Positions 1 to 7,548 of a DNA stretch of 41,867 nucleotides are shown in pieces (position 1 is the stretch's first letter; every line of letters begins with the position of its first letter). Under the pieces are notes generated by a model, which did no database searches, was not told the origin of the DNA, and saw nothing but the letters and a program-made list of their open reading frames with translations. The translations under genes were made by a program, and so were the position numbers. The DNA comes from an uncultured Clostridia bacterium (GTDB lineage Bacteria; Bacillota; Clostridia; TANB77; CAG-508). Location of the stretch: positions 1 through 41,867 of the forward strand of contig CALXJX010000009.1 of the NCBI GenBank assembly GCA_944388735.1. The letters are read 5' to 3'.

Positions 1-150
1 TAAAAATATTCTATCAAATTGGTATCTCTTATTCAATTTTTTTATCAAATTTTCCCTACTAAAAGTTTATACTAACACATAAATACGAAAGATTTTATTC
101 ATTGCTGTTTATTATTGAAAAGAAAAACAATTTTATTATCAAATAAAAAA

Positions 151-183
151 TTCCCCAGTAAAATTATTTTAACTGGGGAAATT
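151..183 (-). terminator. Intrinsic terminator after the RelA/SpoT-like gene
   Basis: A perfect 13-bp inverted repeat (TTCCCCAGTTAAA with its complement) with a four-base loop lies just past the stop of the minus-strand gene. On the minus strand it is followed by a T-rich tract. Stretch 1-150 upstream on the plus strand holds no gene that I can see. Confidence 0.8.
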
Positions 184-186
184 TGA

Positions 187-1047
187 TTAAAAAATGATAT
201 TAAACGGATCCACACTATTAAGCAATCCACACTTATCAGAAATAAGATAATCATTCTCATCAAATATAACACCTGGTAATTGTATTTTGCTATAATCTAG
301 TGGAATTTTAAAATTTGCATATCGTTGCTTTTTGTGAATTTCATGTATAGAATCGGCGAAAATATCCATTGCTAGAGTCTTAACTTGAATTTCAAAAACT
401 AAACTTGTAGGTGTTTTTATATATGCATGTAAACCTTGATAGCCAGTATCTTTAGGATATTGCACATAATTTTTAACTTTACTTTTAAATTCAGGTCGTA
501 AAAGACTTTTGTCATAAACAAAAATTCTTTTAGCAATTTCTGAATCTGGTTGTAAGGCTTCTCCCATTCTATCTTCTGCATTTAGCAAAAGAGACTTACG
601 CTGAATAGAAAAAAAGATCAATAAGTCGTTCATAAGCTTATAAGCAAGCTCTTGAGTTTCAAGAGAATCACTTTTAGAAGTAAACAAAACTAGTTTAAAT
701 CCTAAAACATCTCTTATTCCATTTAAATCCAAACCATCAGATAAAAATAATCTGATTTTGGAGTTAAACCGTATAAAAGCTTTTTTTCTAGAGCTTATTG
801 AAATTTGTACAGAATTGGATTTAGACCAATTTCGCAGAAAAATTTTAATTTCATGAAATTCTTTCTCTAAACTAGAAATTTTCTTGTTAGAATCAACAAA
901 TTCTAACAACTTGTTTGCATATTGGCTGAAGTAAAAATCTTCTGTCTGATTTAAGATTCCAATATAATTAGAGCAAACGGTATTCAAATTAGATGCCTCT
1001 AAAAAAGAGGCATTAATATCTGGAAAAACAATAGACGCATTACTCAT
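187..1047 (-). CDS. Stand-alone RelA/SpoT-domain (p)ppGpp synthetase-like protein
   Basis: This 286-aa protein has a RelA/SpoT nucleotidyltransferase core at about residues 80-235. An RKK triad (87-89) stands where the family has its ATP-binding R-x-K. Asp113 sits before LGFKLVLF as the likely metal ligand. The signature YPKDTGYQGLH (197-207) includes the guanine-stacking Tyr203, and FEIQVKT (218-224) supplies the second catalytic Glu. There is no HD hydrolase domain, no TGS and no ACT, so it would be a synthetase-only enzyme making alarmone from ATP and GDP/GTP. It is longer and more divergent than RelQ or RelP, with a unique 80-residue helical N-terminus. GGAGGT precedes the ATG. It is monocistronic, with its own promoter and terminator. 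A toxic-SAS role is possible, but no antitoxin gene is adjacent within the window. Confidence 0.75.
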   Translation of the reverse strand: MSNASIVFPDINASFLEASNLNTVCSNYIGILNQTEDFYFSQYANKLLEFVDSNKKISSLEKEFHEIKIFLRNWSKSNSVQISISSRKKAFIRFNSKIRLFLSDGLDLNGIRDVLGFKLVLFTSKSDSLETQELAYKLMNDLLIFFSIQRKSLLLNAEDRMGEALQPDSEIAKRIFVYDKSLLRPEFKSKVKNYVQYPKDTGYQGLHAYIKTPTSLVFEIQVKTLAMDIFADSIHEIHKKQRYANFKIPLDYSKIQLPGVIFDENDYLISDKCGLLNSVDPFNIIF

Positions 1048-1091
1048 AAAGCTACCTCCACTTAATCAATTAATATTAATTCACATAAAAT

Positions 1092-1120
1092 ATTATACCA
1101 TAAAAATCCAAAAAAGTAAA
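1092..1120 (-). promoter_or_regulatory. Sigma-A type promoter for the RelA/SpoT-like gene
   Basis: On the minus strand a TTTACT -35 box and a TATAAT -10 box are separated by 17 bases, about 45 bases upstream of the start codon. Confidence 0.55.
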
Positions 1121-1192
1121 ATATGATTAATTAGACAATTTTATAACATAGATGCATCATTAGCGAAAAAAAGACAGAAAGTTAAAGAATGA

Positions 1193-1221
1193 TTGACATA
1201 AATAAAAAAAGCTAATATAAT
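1193..1221 (+). promoter_or_regulatory. Sigma-A promoter for the U32 gene
   Basis: TTGACA (1193-1198) and TATAAT (1216-1221) are perfect consensus boxes with a 17-base spacer. The leader to the ATG at 1346 would be about 118 bases and AT-rich, with no riboswitch motif that I recognise. Confidence 0.75.
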
Positions 1222-1345
1222 TATAGCAGTTAAGATAAAATTTAATAAAAATATAAAAAAATTAAAATTATATAAAATCCAAAAATCAATAACATTTTAT
1301 AAATTTATTAAATAAATATTATCATAAGGGAGAGAGGAATAAATA

Positions 1346-2575
1346 ATGAAAAAAGTAGAATTATTAGCACCAGCAGGTTCATTTGAAAAAGCAAAAATAG
1401 CTTTCCTATATGGAGCAGATGCAGTATATTGCGGAACATCATCATTATCACTAAGAACAAGAGCAGACATGAAAGATGATGATTTGGAAAATACAATAAA
1501 ATATGCTCATAGTATAGGGAAGAAAGTGTATGTAACATTAAACATATTTGCTTGGGATGAAAAATATCAAGAAATAATAGAAATGGCTAAAAAATTGCAA
1601 GAGTTAAAGCCAGACGGAATAATTGCAGCAGACGGAGGAGTAATAGATGTATTAAAGCAATATGCACCAGATGTACCGATAAATGTTAGTACACAAGCTA
1701 ATATTGTTAGTTTGCACTCAGCAAATTTTTGGTATAAAAACGGAGCCAAAAGAATGATAATGGCGAGAGAAATGAATAAAGAACAATTAAAATATATAAT
1801 GGAAAATAAACCAGACGGAATGGAAATCGAAATATTTATACATGGAGCAATATGCTTTGCTTTTTCAGGAAGATGCTTTTTAAGCGATTTTTTGGCATGC
1901 AGAAGTGCAAATTTGGGAGATTGTGCACAAAGTTGCAGATGGTCATATAATTTATATGCCGAGGAAAAAAATAATCCAGGAGAATTGATGCCAATTGAGA
2001 CAAGCGAATATGGAACAAGCATATTTTCATCAAAAGATTTATGCCTAATAGAAGAGATACCAGAAATTATCGAAATGGGTGTAGATAGCTTAAAAATAGA
2101 AGGAAGATTAAAAACAGAATACTATTTAGCAAGTGTTATTAATGCTTATAGAAATGCAATTGATGATTATCAAAAGAATCCTGAAAATTATGATTATACA
2201 AAATATTTAAAAGAATTGGATAAAGTAAAAACTAGAGGATTAACTACATTTTATTTTAATGATAGAAATAATAAAGACATTCAAGAGTATGCAGGAAGGC
2301 AATACAATGAACAATATGAGTTTGGTGGAAAGGTAATAGAATATAATGAAGAAAAATCTGTAATTGAAATAAAGAATAAGCTAAAAATAGGAGATACTTT
2401 AGAAATTATTATTCCAAATAAAATAGAGCCATTAGAGTTTAAAATAGAAAGATTATGGGATTATGATACCAACCAAGAAATACAAGAAATTAGTCCAGGG
2501 GTTAAAGGGCAAAAGGTAAAAATATTTTTACCAATAAAATGCGAAAAAGACTGGATTTTGAGAAGAAAAAAATAA
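1346..2575 (+). CDS. trhP: Peptidase U32 family protein, tRNA 5-hydroxyuridine synthesis (TrhP/YrrO-like)
   Basis: A 409-aa protein opening with the family's LLAPAGSFEKAKIAF stretch and carrying a cysteine-rich signature at about 165-200 (Cys170, Cys177, Cys193 and Cys197, within GRCFLSDFLACRSANLGDC). Despite the peptidase name, characterised homologues (E. coli TrhP, B. subtilis YrrN/YrrO) use prephenate-dependent chemistry for 5-hydroxyuridine at tRNA position 34, and the cysteines likely hold an Fe-S cluster. The C-terminal part (about 330-409) is the usual beta-barrel extension. The start follows AGGGAGAGAGG at good spacing. The gene stands alone between its promoter and a hairpin repeat; clostridia often have two U32 paralogues, and a partner is not visible here. 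RlhA-like rRNA hydroxylation is the main alternative. Confidence 0.85.
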   Translation: MKKVELLAPAGSFEKAKIAFLYGADAVYCGTSSLSLRTRADMKDDDLENTIKYAHSIGKKVYVTLNIFAWDEKYQEIIEMAKKLQELKPDGIIAADGGVIDVLKQYAPDVPINVSTQANIVSLHSANFWYKNGAKRMIMAREMNKEQLKYIMENKPDGMEIEIFIHGAICFAFSGRCFLSDFLACRSANLGDCAQSCRWSYNLYAEEKNNPGELMPIETSEYGTSIFSSKDLCLIEEIPEIIEMGVDSLKIEGRLKTEYYLASVINAYRNAIDDYQKNPENYDYTKYLKELDKVKTRGLTTFYFNDRNNKDIQEYAGRQYNEQYEFGGKVIEYNEEKSVIEIKNKLKIGDTLEIIIPNKIEPLEFKIERLWDYDTNQEIQEISPGVKGQKVKIFLPIKCEKDWILRRKK

Positions 2576-2601
2576 TAGAAAAAATATTAGTTAATTTTAG
2601 T

Positions 2602-2949
2602 AACAGTTCAGAGGTCAAAGGGGAAAGTATGATTTCTTGAGCAAGATTCGAATGTGCCGTGAAATAAATGTATAAATTCTTAGCTTTAAATAACTGAGGA
2701 AGCGTGATTAACGAGAGGCTCGGTTATTTAAAGCTTAGAATTTATAATTGAAAGAACAATAGCGGGCTTCTTAAACATTTTCTCTGTTTATAATTTTTTA
2801 ATGCCCACGTCATTGTTCGTGCGCCAATTTTACGTTAGTAAAATTGTGTGCAATGATGTTTAGTTATAGAAAATCTCATTTTCTATAACTGACCAAGCCG
2901 AGAAGATTGCGAAAGAAATCATGTTTTCCCCTTTGACCTCTGAACTGTT
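2602..2949 (+). repeat. Long-hairpin intergenic element, copy A1 (with a nested element)
   Basis: The outer arms (from 2602 and ending at 2949) are complementary over about 38 bases with two mismatches. Next come a conserved unpaired block TTCGAATGTGCCGTG and an inner stem capped by a GAGGAAGCGTGATTAACGAG loop. The right side is interrupted at about 2750-2890 by element B1. Without the insert the architecture matches copies A2-A4. It sits between the convergent U32 gene and the sodC/sigK remnants. Confidence 0.85.
2752..2890 (+). repeat. Structured element B1, inserted inside copy A1
   Basis: It begins with GAACAATAGCGGGCTTCTT, shared with B2 at 30178. It then forms a hairpin around CAATTTTAC/GTAAAATTG and ends in a near-perfect hairpin at 2862-2890 (AGTTATAGAAAAT and its complement). 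It replaces or splits the GTCTATGGAG segment seen in the other A copies, so it probably arrived after A1. Confidence 0.65.
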
Positions 2950-2950
2950 G

Positions 2951-3070
2951 CTATGATTTAGAAATAATACCACAAGTTATTTTCTCACCAGAATTGCCAC
3001 TAGGGTCAGTAGTAAAATCATCAGGCTGGCTATGAATAATAACTGCTTTTGCATTTGTTAAACTAATCAT
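2951..3070 (-). pseudogene. sodC: C-terminal remnant of Cu/Zn superoxide dismutase
   Basis: A 39-codon open frame reads AVIIHSQPDDFTTDPSGNSG and then CGII. This closely resembles the C-terminal end of SodC proteins, where HxxxDD supplies a metal ligand and the DPSGNSG-CG(V/I)I stretch carries the disulfide cysteine. The roughly 130 residues holding the other Cu/Zn ligands are absent; upstream lies the sigK remnant. I see no strong ribosome binding site, so this is a broken gene rather than a small protein. Its stop codon abuts the right arm of hairpin A1, which may mark the deletion endpoint. Confidence 0.7.
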
Positions 3071-3094
3071 GTAATCACTTCCAATTTATTAATA

Positions 3095-3807
3095 TTATTC
3101 TTTGATTTCCTTTGCTAATTTTCCAATAGCTTTTGTTTCGATTCTTGATACATAGCTACGAGAAATCCCCATCATTTTAGCTATTTCATGCTGAGTTTTA
3201 GGCTTATGACCATCTAACCCAAAACGAAGTTCTAATATAGTTTTTTCTCTATCTTTTAAAACAGATTTCATCTTTTCATAAAGAAGCTTAATTTTAATCT
3301 TAATATCTACTTCATCTTCTATGTTTCTTTCATCATTTTCCAAAACTTCTTGTAAAGTAACAACATTATCGTCTTTATCTTTTCCAATAGGTTCATTAAG
3401 AAATACTTCAGCACCGTAATTTTTTTGTGGCTCTTAAATGCATTAAAATTTCATTATCAATACATCTGGAAACATAAGTGGAAAGCCTAGCACCTTTTTC
3501 AATATTAAAACTATTAATTCCTTTTATAAGTCCAATAGTGCCAATAGAAATTAAATCATCCTGGTCTACATTTGACGTAGCATATTTTTTGGCAATATGT
3601 GCAACTAATCTTAAGTTTCTTTCGATTAAAATATTTCTAGCTTCATCATCACCTTTTGACATTTGTATCAAATAATTTTTTTCTTCTTCAGAAGACAATG
3701 GCTCAGGAAATAAAGTTCCTCCTTGTATATATCCGAACTACAAAAACTGCAGACTTTAAAAATTCCATAAAACCTAAAAAACTAATCCCCATAAGTGCTG
3801 AAAACAT
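3095..3807 (-). pseudogene. sigK: Sporulation sigma factor SigK, broken by two frameshifts
   Basis: Three frames together make a full-length SigK of about 236 residues. The first is a short hydrophobic pro-sequence from the ATG at 3807 with a GGAGG site. The second frame contains [14 protein letters not shown], then regions 2.1-2.4 ([42 protein letters not shown]). The third holds EPIGKDKDDN and region 4 (QHEIAKMMGISRSYVSRIE). The first break lies near 3738-3742; the second is at an A7 run (3420-3426) where six A's would give gapless alignment. SigK drives late mother-cell gene expression during sporulation. A partial product from the internal ATG at 3698 would lack region 4. Sequencing error, transcriptional slippage at A7, or genuine decay are all possible; two independent breaks favour decay. 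Confidence 0.8.
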
Positions 3808-4004
3808 AATGCACCTCCATTTTCTAATACACTAAAAATTATATGAGCTAGAAAAATAAAAGTGCATGACCTTAAAAAATTATATAAGGACAATTTGAGT
3901 AATTATAATTTAAAAAGTTTCATAAAATTAATAAAAGAATTAAAGAGGTGATAAATAAGGTGAAAGTAAAAAATTTCTCTTAAAATAACTTTCACCATAA
4001 AAGT

Positions 4005-4805
4005 ATGAAAAATTTTTTAACAAATACCATTAAGGGAATAGCAATTGGTGCAGGTGCAATATTGCCTGGAATAAGTAGTGGCGTACTTTGTGTAATTTTA
4101 GGAATATATGAAAAATTATTAGATAGCATTTTAAATTTTTTTAAAGATATAAAGAATAATTTTAGATTTTTATTTCCATTAATAATAGGAGGAGTAATCG
4201 GAGTACTTTTATTTAGTAATATATTAAATTATTTGTTGTATGCTTTTCCTATACAAACAAAGTCAATTTTTATAGGATTGATATTGGGAACAGTACCTTC
4301 TTTAATAAAGGAAGTTAATGAAAAGCAAAGATTTAAAAAGTATTACATAATTTTTTTGTTGATTGCTTTAGCTATAGGAGTATTTACAGTGATATTAGAA
4401 AATATGATGCCATTACAGAATACAAGCAATTATAGTTTTTTTAATTTTTTCCTGGCTGGTTTATTTATGTCTGTTGGGATTATAGTACCAGGTGTGAGTA
4501 GTACAATTATTTTGATGATTTTAGGAGTATATTCAATTTATTTACAGGCTATTTCAATATTATATATGCCTGTTTTAATTCCAATGGGACTTGGATTAAT
4601 TTTGGGATGTCTCATTTGTATGAGAGTAACGAAATTATTATTGGAAAAGTATTATGCTCAGATGTTTTATAGTATTATAGGATTTACCTTGGGTTCGGTA
4701 TTCGTATTATTTCCGGCAGTTTCATATGTTTTAGAAATATTGATTTGTATTTTATGTGTGATATTAGGATTAATGATTTCAAAAGCACTGATTATTAAAA
4801 AGTAA
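4005..4805 (+). CDS. popT: DUF368 family polyprenyl-phosphate transporter
   Basis: A 266-aa polytopic membrane protein with about eight hydrophobic segments. It has two related glycine/proline-rich signatures, GAGAILPGISSGVLCVILG (about 17-35) and a second SVGIIVPGVSSTIILMILG (about 156-174), typical of the inverted-repeat DUF368 fold. Members (PopT) have been shown to return undecaprenyl phosphate across the membrane so that cell-wall lipid carrier can be reused. The gene stands alone, preceded by an AT-rich leader that lacks a strong Shine-Dalgarno site directly before the ATG. The nearest in-frame neighbour is gltX, 329 bases downstream, so co-transcription is uncertain. Confidence 0.85.
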   Translation: MKNFLTNTIKGIAIGAGAILPGISSGVLCVILGIYEKLLDSILNFFKDIKNNFRFLFPLIIGGVIGVLLFSNILNYLLYAFPIQTKSIFIGLILGTVPSLIKEVNEKQRFKKYYIIFLLIALAIGVFTVILENMMPLQNTSNYSFFNFFLAGLFMSVGIIVPGVSSTIILMILGVYSIYLQAISILYMPVLIPMGLGLILGCLICMRVTKLLLEKYYAQMFYSIIGFTLGSVFVLFPAVSYVLEILICILCVILGLMISKALIIKK

Positions 4806-4818
4806 ATACAAATACAAG

Positions 4819-4887
4819 TAACCGAAAAAAAGTCCAATAAATAACCGAAAAATATTTCCACAAATAACCGAAAAATAATGTGTTAAT
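4819..4887 (+). repeat. Three tandem 23-bp repeats
   Basis: TAACCGAAAAA recurs at 4819, 4842 and 4865 with an exact 23-base period. Units 1 and 2 also share the TCCA and AAA tails, while unit 3 diverges after AATA. The rest of the gap (4888-5134) contains no other feature that I recognise, and no T-box signature for the gltX leader. Confidence 0.7.
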
Positions 4888-5134
4888 TTAAACATAATGA
4901 AAAATGAAACTTAATGATGGCTAGAACTAATTGAATTTAGTTTTCATAAATACCATTTTACCTCTGAATGTTACAAATAAAGTCAGAATAAAATTCAACT
5001 ACCTTGCTTTTTTAGGAAAAATATAGTAAAATATGGCTATTGGTAAAGAAAAGAACAGACTATAGAAAGATAGCAATACCAAAAGAAAAAAAATAATAAA
5101 ATATCAACGAAAAAATAAGTAAGGAGAGATAACA

Positions 5135-6790
5135 ATGGATTATAAAGACTTAGCAGACATAATATTCCCAGATGCAAAGCCAATAGAATATTATGAAGAA
5201 AAATATCCAGAAAGAAACTTAAAAGAAGGAGCAATAGTAACAAGATTTGCACCAAGTCCAACAGGATTTGTGCATATAGGAGGGTTATATCAATCATTAA
5301 TAGCTAAGAAGTTAGCAGAACAAACAGAAGGAGTATTTTTCTTAAGAGTAGAAGATACAGACCAAAAAAGAGAAGTAGAAAACGGAGTGTCTGGAATAGT
5401 AAATGCTTTAAAAGATTTTGAAATACAACCAGATGAGGGAATGATATCTGAAAACGAAGAAAAAGGAAAATACGGACCATATAAACAATCATTAAGAAAA
5501 GAGATCTATCAAAGCTATGCAAAATACTTGATTGAACAAGGAAAAGCATATCCATGTTTCTGCACAGTAGAAGATGGTGAAGAAATGAGAGCAAAACAAG
5601 AAACTGCAAAAATAAGACCAGGATATTATGGAGTATGGGCAAAATGTAGAAATATACCAGTTATTGAAGCAATAGAAAAAATAAAAGCTGGAGAGGATTA
5701 TGTTATACGTTTCAAATCACCAGGAAGAGAAGATAGAAAGATAAAACATCATGATGTTATAAAAGGAAATGTAGATTTTCCAGAAAATGACCAAGATATT
5801 GTTATTATAAAAGCGGATGGATTACCAACATACCACTTTGCACATGTAGTAGATGACCATTTAATGAGAACAACACACGTAATTAGAGGGGACGAATGGT
5901 TATCATCAGTACCACTACATTTACAATTATTTCATGAATTAGGATTTAAAGCTCCTAAATATGCACATATTGCACCAATTATGAAAAATGATAATGGAAA
6001 TAAAAGAAAATTAAGTAAAAGAAAAGATGCAGAAGCAGCAGTCAGCTATTATGATGAAGAAGGTATACCAGCAGAAGCAGTAAAGGAATATTTATTAAAT
6101 ATAGCAAATTCAAATTTTGAAAATTGGAGAAGAGCAAATAAAGAAAAATCAATAGATGAATTTGAATTACAATTAAATAAGATGAGTGTAAGTGGAGCTT
6201 TATTTGATATGATAAAATTACTAGATGTAGGAAAGACAGTAATATCAACATTTAGTGCAGAAAAAGTATATGATGAATCACTAAAATGGGCTAATAAATA
6301 TGATAAAGAATTAGCAGAAATGTTGGAAGATAAAGAATATGCTTTAAAAATATTCGGAATAGAAAGAGGAAATAAAAAGCCAAGGAAAGACATATCAAAA
6401 TGGTCAGAAGTTAAGGAAAATATCGGGTATATGTATGATGATAAATTTTTAAATAAAAAGCAAGATTATCCATACCAAGTAATTAATGACAAAAGCGATA
6501 TAAATAAGATATTAGATTTATATATTGAAAAGTATTATAATGAAAATGATGATAAACAAACATGGTTTGATAAAATAAAAGAATTAGCAGGCGAAATGGG
6601 ATATGCAAAAGAAGTAAAAGAATATAAAGCAAATCCTGATAACTATAAAGCACATGTAGGAGATGTGAGTACAGTTTTAAGAGTAGCTTTAACATCAAGA
6701 ACAAATACGCCAGATATGTATGAAATTATGCAAGTTCTAGGAAAAGAGAGTATAGAGAAAAGATTTGAGAAGGCAAAAAAAGCAGAGTAA
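5135..6790 (+). CDS. gltX: Glutamate--tRNA ligase
   Basis: A class I aminoacyl-tRNA synthetase of 551 aa, charging tRNA-Glu (and tRNA-Gln where a non-discriminating form works with GatCAB). The nucleotide-binding motifs are visible: RFAPSPTGFVHIGG (37-50, HIGH-type) and KLSKR (292-296, KMSKS-type). RVEDTDQKRE (71-80) and TYHFAHVVDDHLM (232-244) are further conserved elements. The C-terminal 200 residues form the anticodon-binding region. Length matches the longer clostridial GltX type. The start follows AAGGAGAG at good spacing. DUF951 begins about 80 bases downstream, so the two may share a transcript. Confidence 0.95.
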   Translation: MDYKDLADIIFPDAKPIEYYEEKYPERNLKEGAIVTRFAPSPTGFVHIGGLYQSLIAKKLAEQTEGVFFLRVEDTDQKREVENGVSGIVNALKDFEIQPDEGMISENEEKGKYGPYKQSLRKEIYQSYAKYLIEQGKAYPCFCTVEDGEEMRAKQETAKIRPGYYGVWAKCRNIPVIEAIEKIKAGEDYVIRFKSPGREDRKIKHHDVIKGNVDFPENDQDIVIIKADGLPTYHFAHVVDDHLMRTTHVIRGDEWLSSVPLHLQLFHELGFKAPKYAHIAPIMKNDNGNKRKLSKRKDAEAAVSYYDEEGIPAEAVKEYLLNIANSNFENWRRANKEKSIDEFELQLNKMSVSGALFDMIKLLDVGKTVISTFSAEKVYDESLKWANKYDKELAEMLEDKEYALKIFGIERGNKKPRKDISKWSEVKENIGYMYDDKFLNKKQDYPYQVINDKSDINKILDLYIEKYYNENDDKQTWFDKIKELAGEMGYAKEVKEYKANPDNYKAHVGDVSTVLRVALTSRTNTPDMYEIMQVLGKESIEKRFEKAKKAE

Positions 6791-6868
6791 TTTCTTTAAA
6801 ATCTTAAAAAAATATTTTAAAATATTGGAGAATAAAATTGTGGAATAATAGACAAAAAAACAGAGAAG

Positions 6869-7060
6869 GTGATAACAATAGACTATAAAATAGGAGATAT
6901 TGTGAGAACAAAAAAAGTACATCCCTGTGGAAGCAAATTATGGGAAATAATAAGAATAGGAGTGGATTTTAAACTAAAATGCCAAGGATGCGGACATATA
7001 GTTACTATTCCAAGAGAAAAAGCATTAAAAATTATTACTAAATTAGAAAAAAGAATATAA
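6869..7060 (+). CDS. DUF951 family small zinc-ribbon-like protein
   Basis: A 55-63 residue protein with the DUF951 pattern KIGDIVRTKKVHPCGSK, WEIIRIGVDFKLKC and GCGHIVTIPR. The cysteines (HPCGS and CQGCG) suggest a small metal-binding or nucleic-acid-binding domain; function is unknown. The only standard start in frame is the GTG at 6869, which lies inside the Shine-Dalgarno-like GAGAAGGTGAT. That site would be ideally spaced for the ATA codon at 6878 (giving IDYKIGDIV), which would match the short N-terminus of the family. I keep the GTG start and flag the doubt. Confidence 0.75.
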   Translation: MITIDYKIGDIVRTKKVHPCGSKLWEIIRIGVDFKLKCQGCGHIVTIPREKALKIITKLEKRI

Positions 7061-7132
7061 AAGTCACCAAAAAAAATAATATACATAATATATAATATAG
7101 TATTAGTCAAAATACTATATTGGAGGTGACTT
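7061..7132 (+). promoter_or_regulatory. Leader hairpins pairing the ribosome binding site of the small membrane protein
   Basis: AAGTCACC (7061-7068) is the exact complement of GGTGACTT (7125-7132), which overlaps the GGAGGTGA Shine-Dalgarno site. Between them ATATAGTATT (7095-7104) and AATACTATAT (7111-7120) form a perfect 10-bp hairpin with a six-base loop. The fold would hide the ribosome binding site; the inner dyad could alternatively be a DNA operator. Confidence 0.6.
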
Positions 7133-7135
7133 TGC

Positions 7136-7408
7136 ATGGAGCCACAAGAAACAATTTGTTGTTATGATAATAGAGAAGATAAATGTAACAAAAAGAAAAA
7201 TTGTTTAGGTATTGTAGAAACAATTTTATTGTCAGCATTTACTTTGACAATAGGTCTATTAATAGGTGCAGCATTATCAACAGTAATTCTAGGAGCTTTA
7301 GCTGCAATAATAATATTAGCAATAATTCTAGGACTATTACTAATATTAACAGCAATATTGATGCTATGTAATAAAAAGAAAAATAAGAAATGTAAATGTT
7401 GTTGCTAA
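7136..7408 (+). CDS. Small membrane protein with cysteine-rich termini
   Basis: I do not recognise this 90-aa protein. It has an acidic/basic N-terminus with two adjacent cysteines (ICCYD) and a KKKNCLG turn. About 50 very hydrophobic residues rich in Leu, Ile, Ala and Gly follow (about 28-78), enough for two transmembrane helices with small-residue spacing. It ends in a lysine-rich tail finishing KCKCCC. The two tails would lie on the same, probably cytoplasmic, side and could bind metal or be acylated. GGAGGTGA lies seven bases before the ATG inside a potential stem. A terminator at 7503-7537 follows. Confidence 0.55.
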   Translation: MEPQETICCYDNREDKCNKKKNCLGIVETILLSAFTLTIGLLIGAALSTVILGALAAIIILAIILGLLLILTAILMLCNKKKNKKCKCCC

Positions 7409-7502
7409 AAGCTTAAAAGAAGTAATAAAAATAAATCAATAAAATTTAATGATAGATTTAATGCTATAAAAGCATTAAATAAAATGCTTAAATAATAAAA
7501 TC

Positions 7503-7537
7503 AAAGGTTTACTTTAAAATTTAAAGTAAACCTTTGT
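7503..7537. terminator. Bidirectional terminator between the small membrane protein and engB
   Basis: AAAGGTTTACTTTAAA and its complement, separated by about two bases, form a strong stem with T/A flanks on both sides. It serves two convergent transcription units. Confidence 0.8.
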
Positions 7538-7548
7538 ATTTATATAGT

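Noticed and set aside
1308-1538. Minus-strand hydrophobic ORF over the start of the U32 gene, and the many similar Leu/Ile-rich antisense frames
   Set aside because: These are shadow frames of AT-rich coding sequence, with no ribosome binding sites and with poly-Leu/Ile composition.
3420-3426. Programmed -1 frameshift at A7 in sigK
   Set aside because: The downstream frame requires a +1 (or -2) shift, not the -1 shift typical of an A AAA AAA heptamer, and a second break elsewhere in the gene would remain.
4888-5134. T-box riboswitch upstream of gltX (and before serS)
   Set aside because: No TGGNACCGCG-like T-box sequence or specifier-stem pattern could be found in the leader of either synthetase gene.
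5037-5642. Minus-strand ORFs over gltX
   Set aside because: They are shadow frames of GltX with repetitive Leu composition and no start signals.
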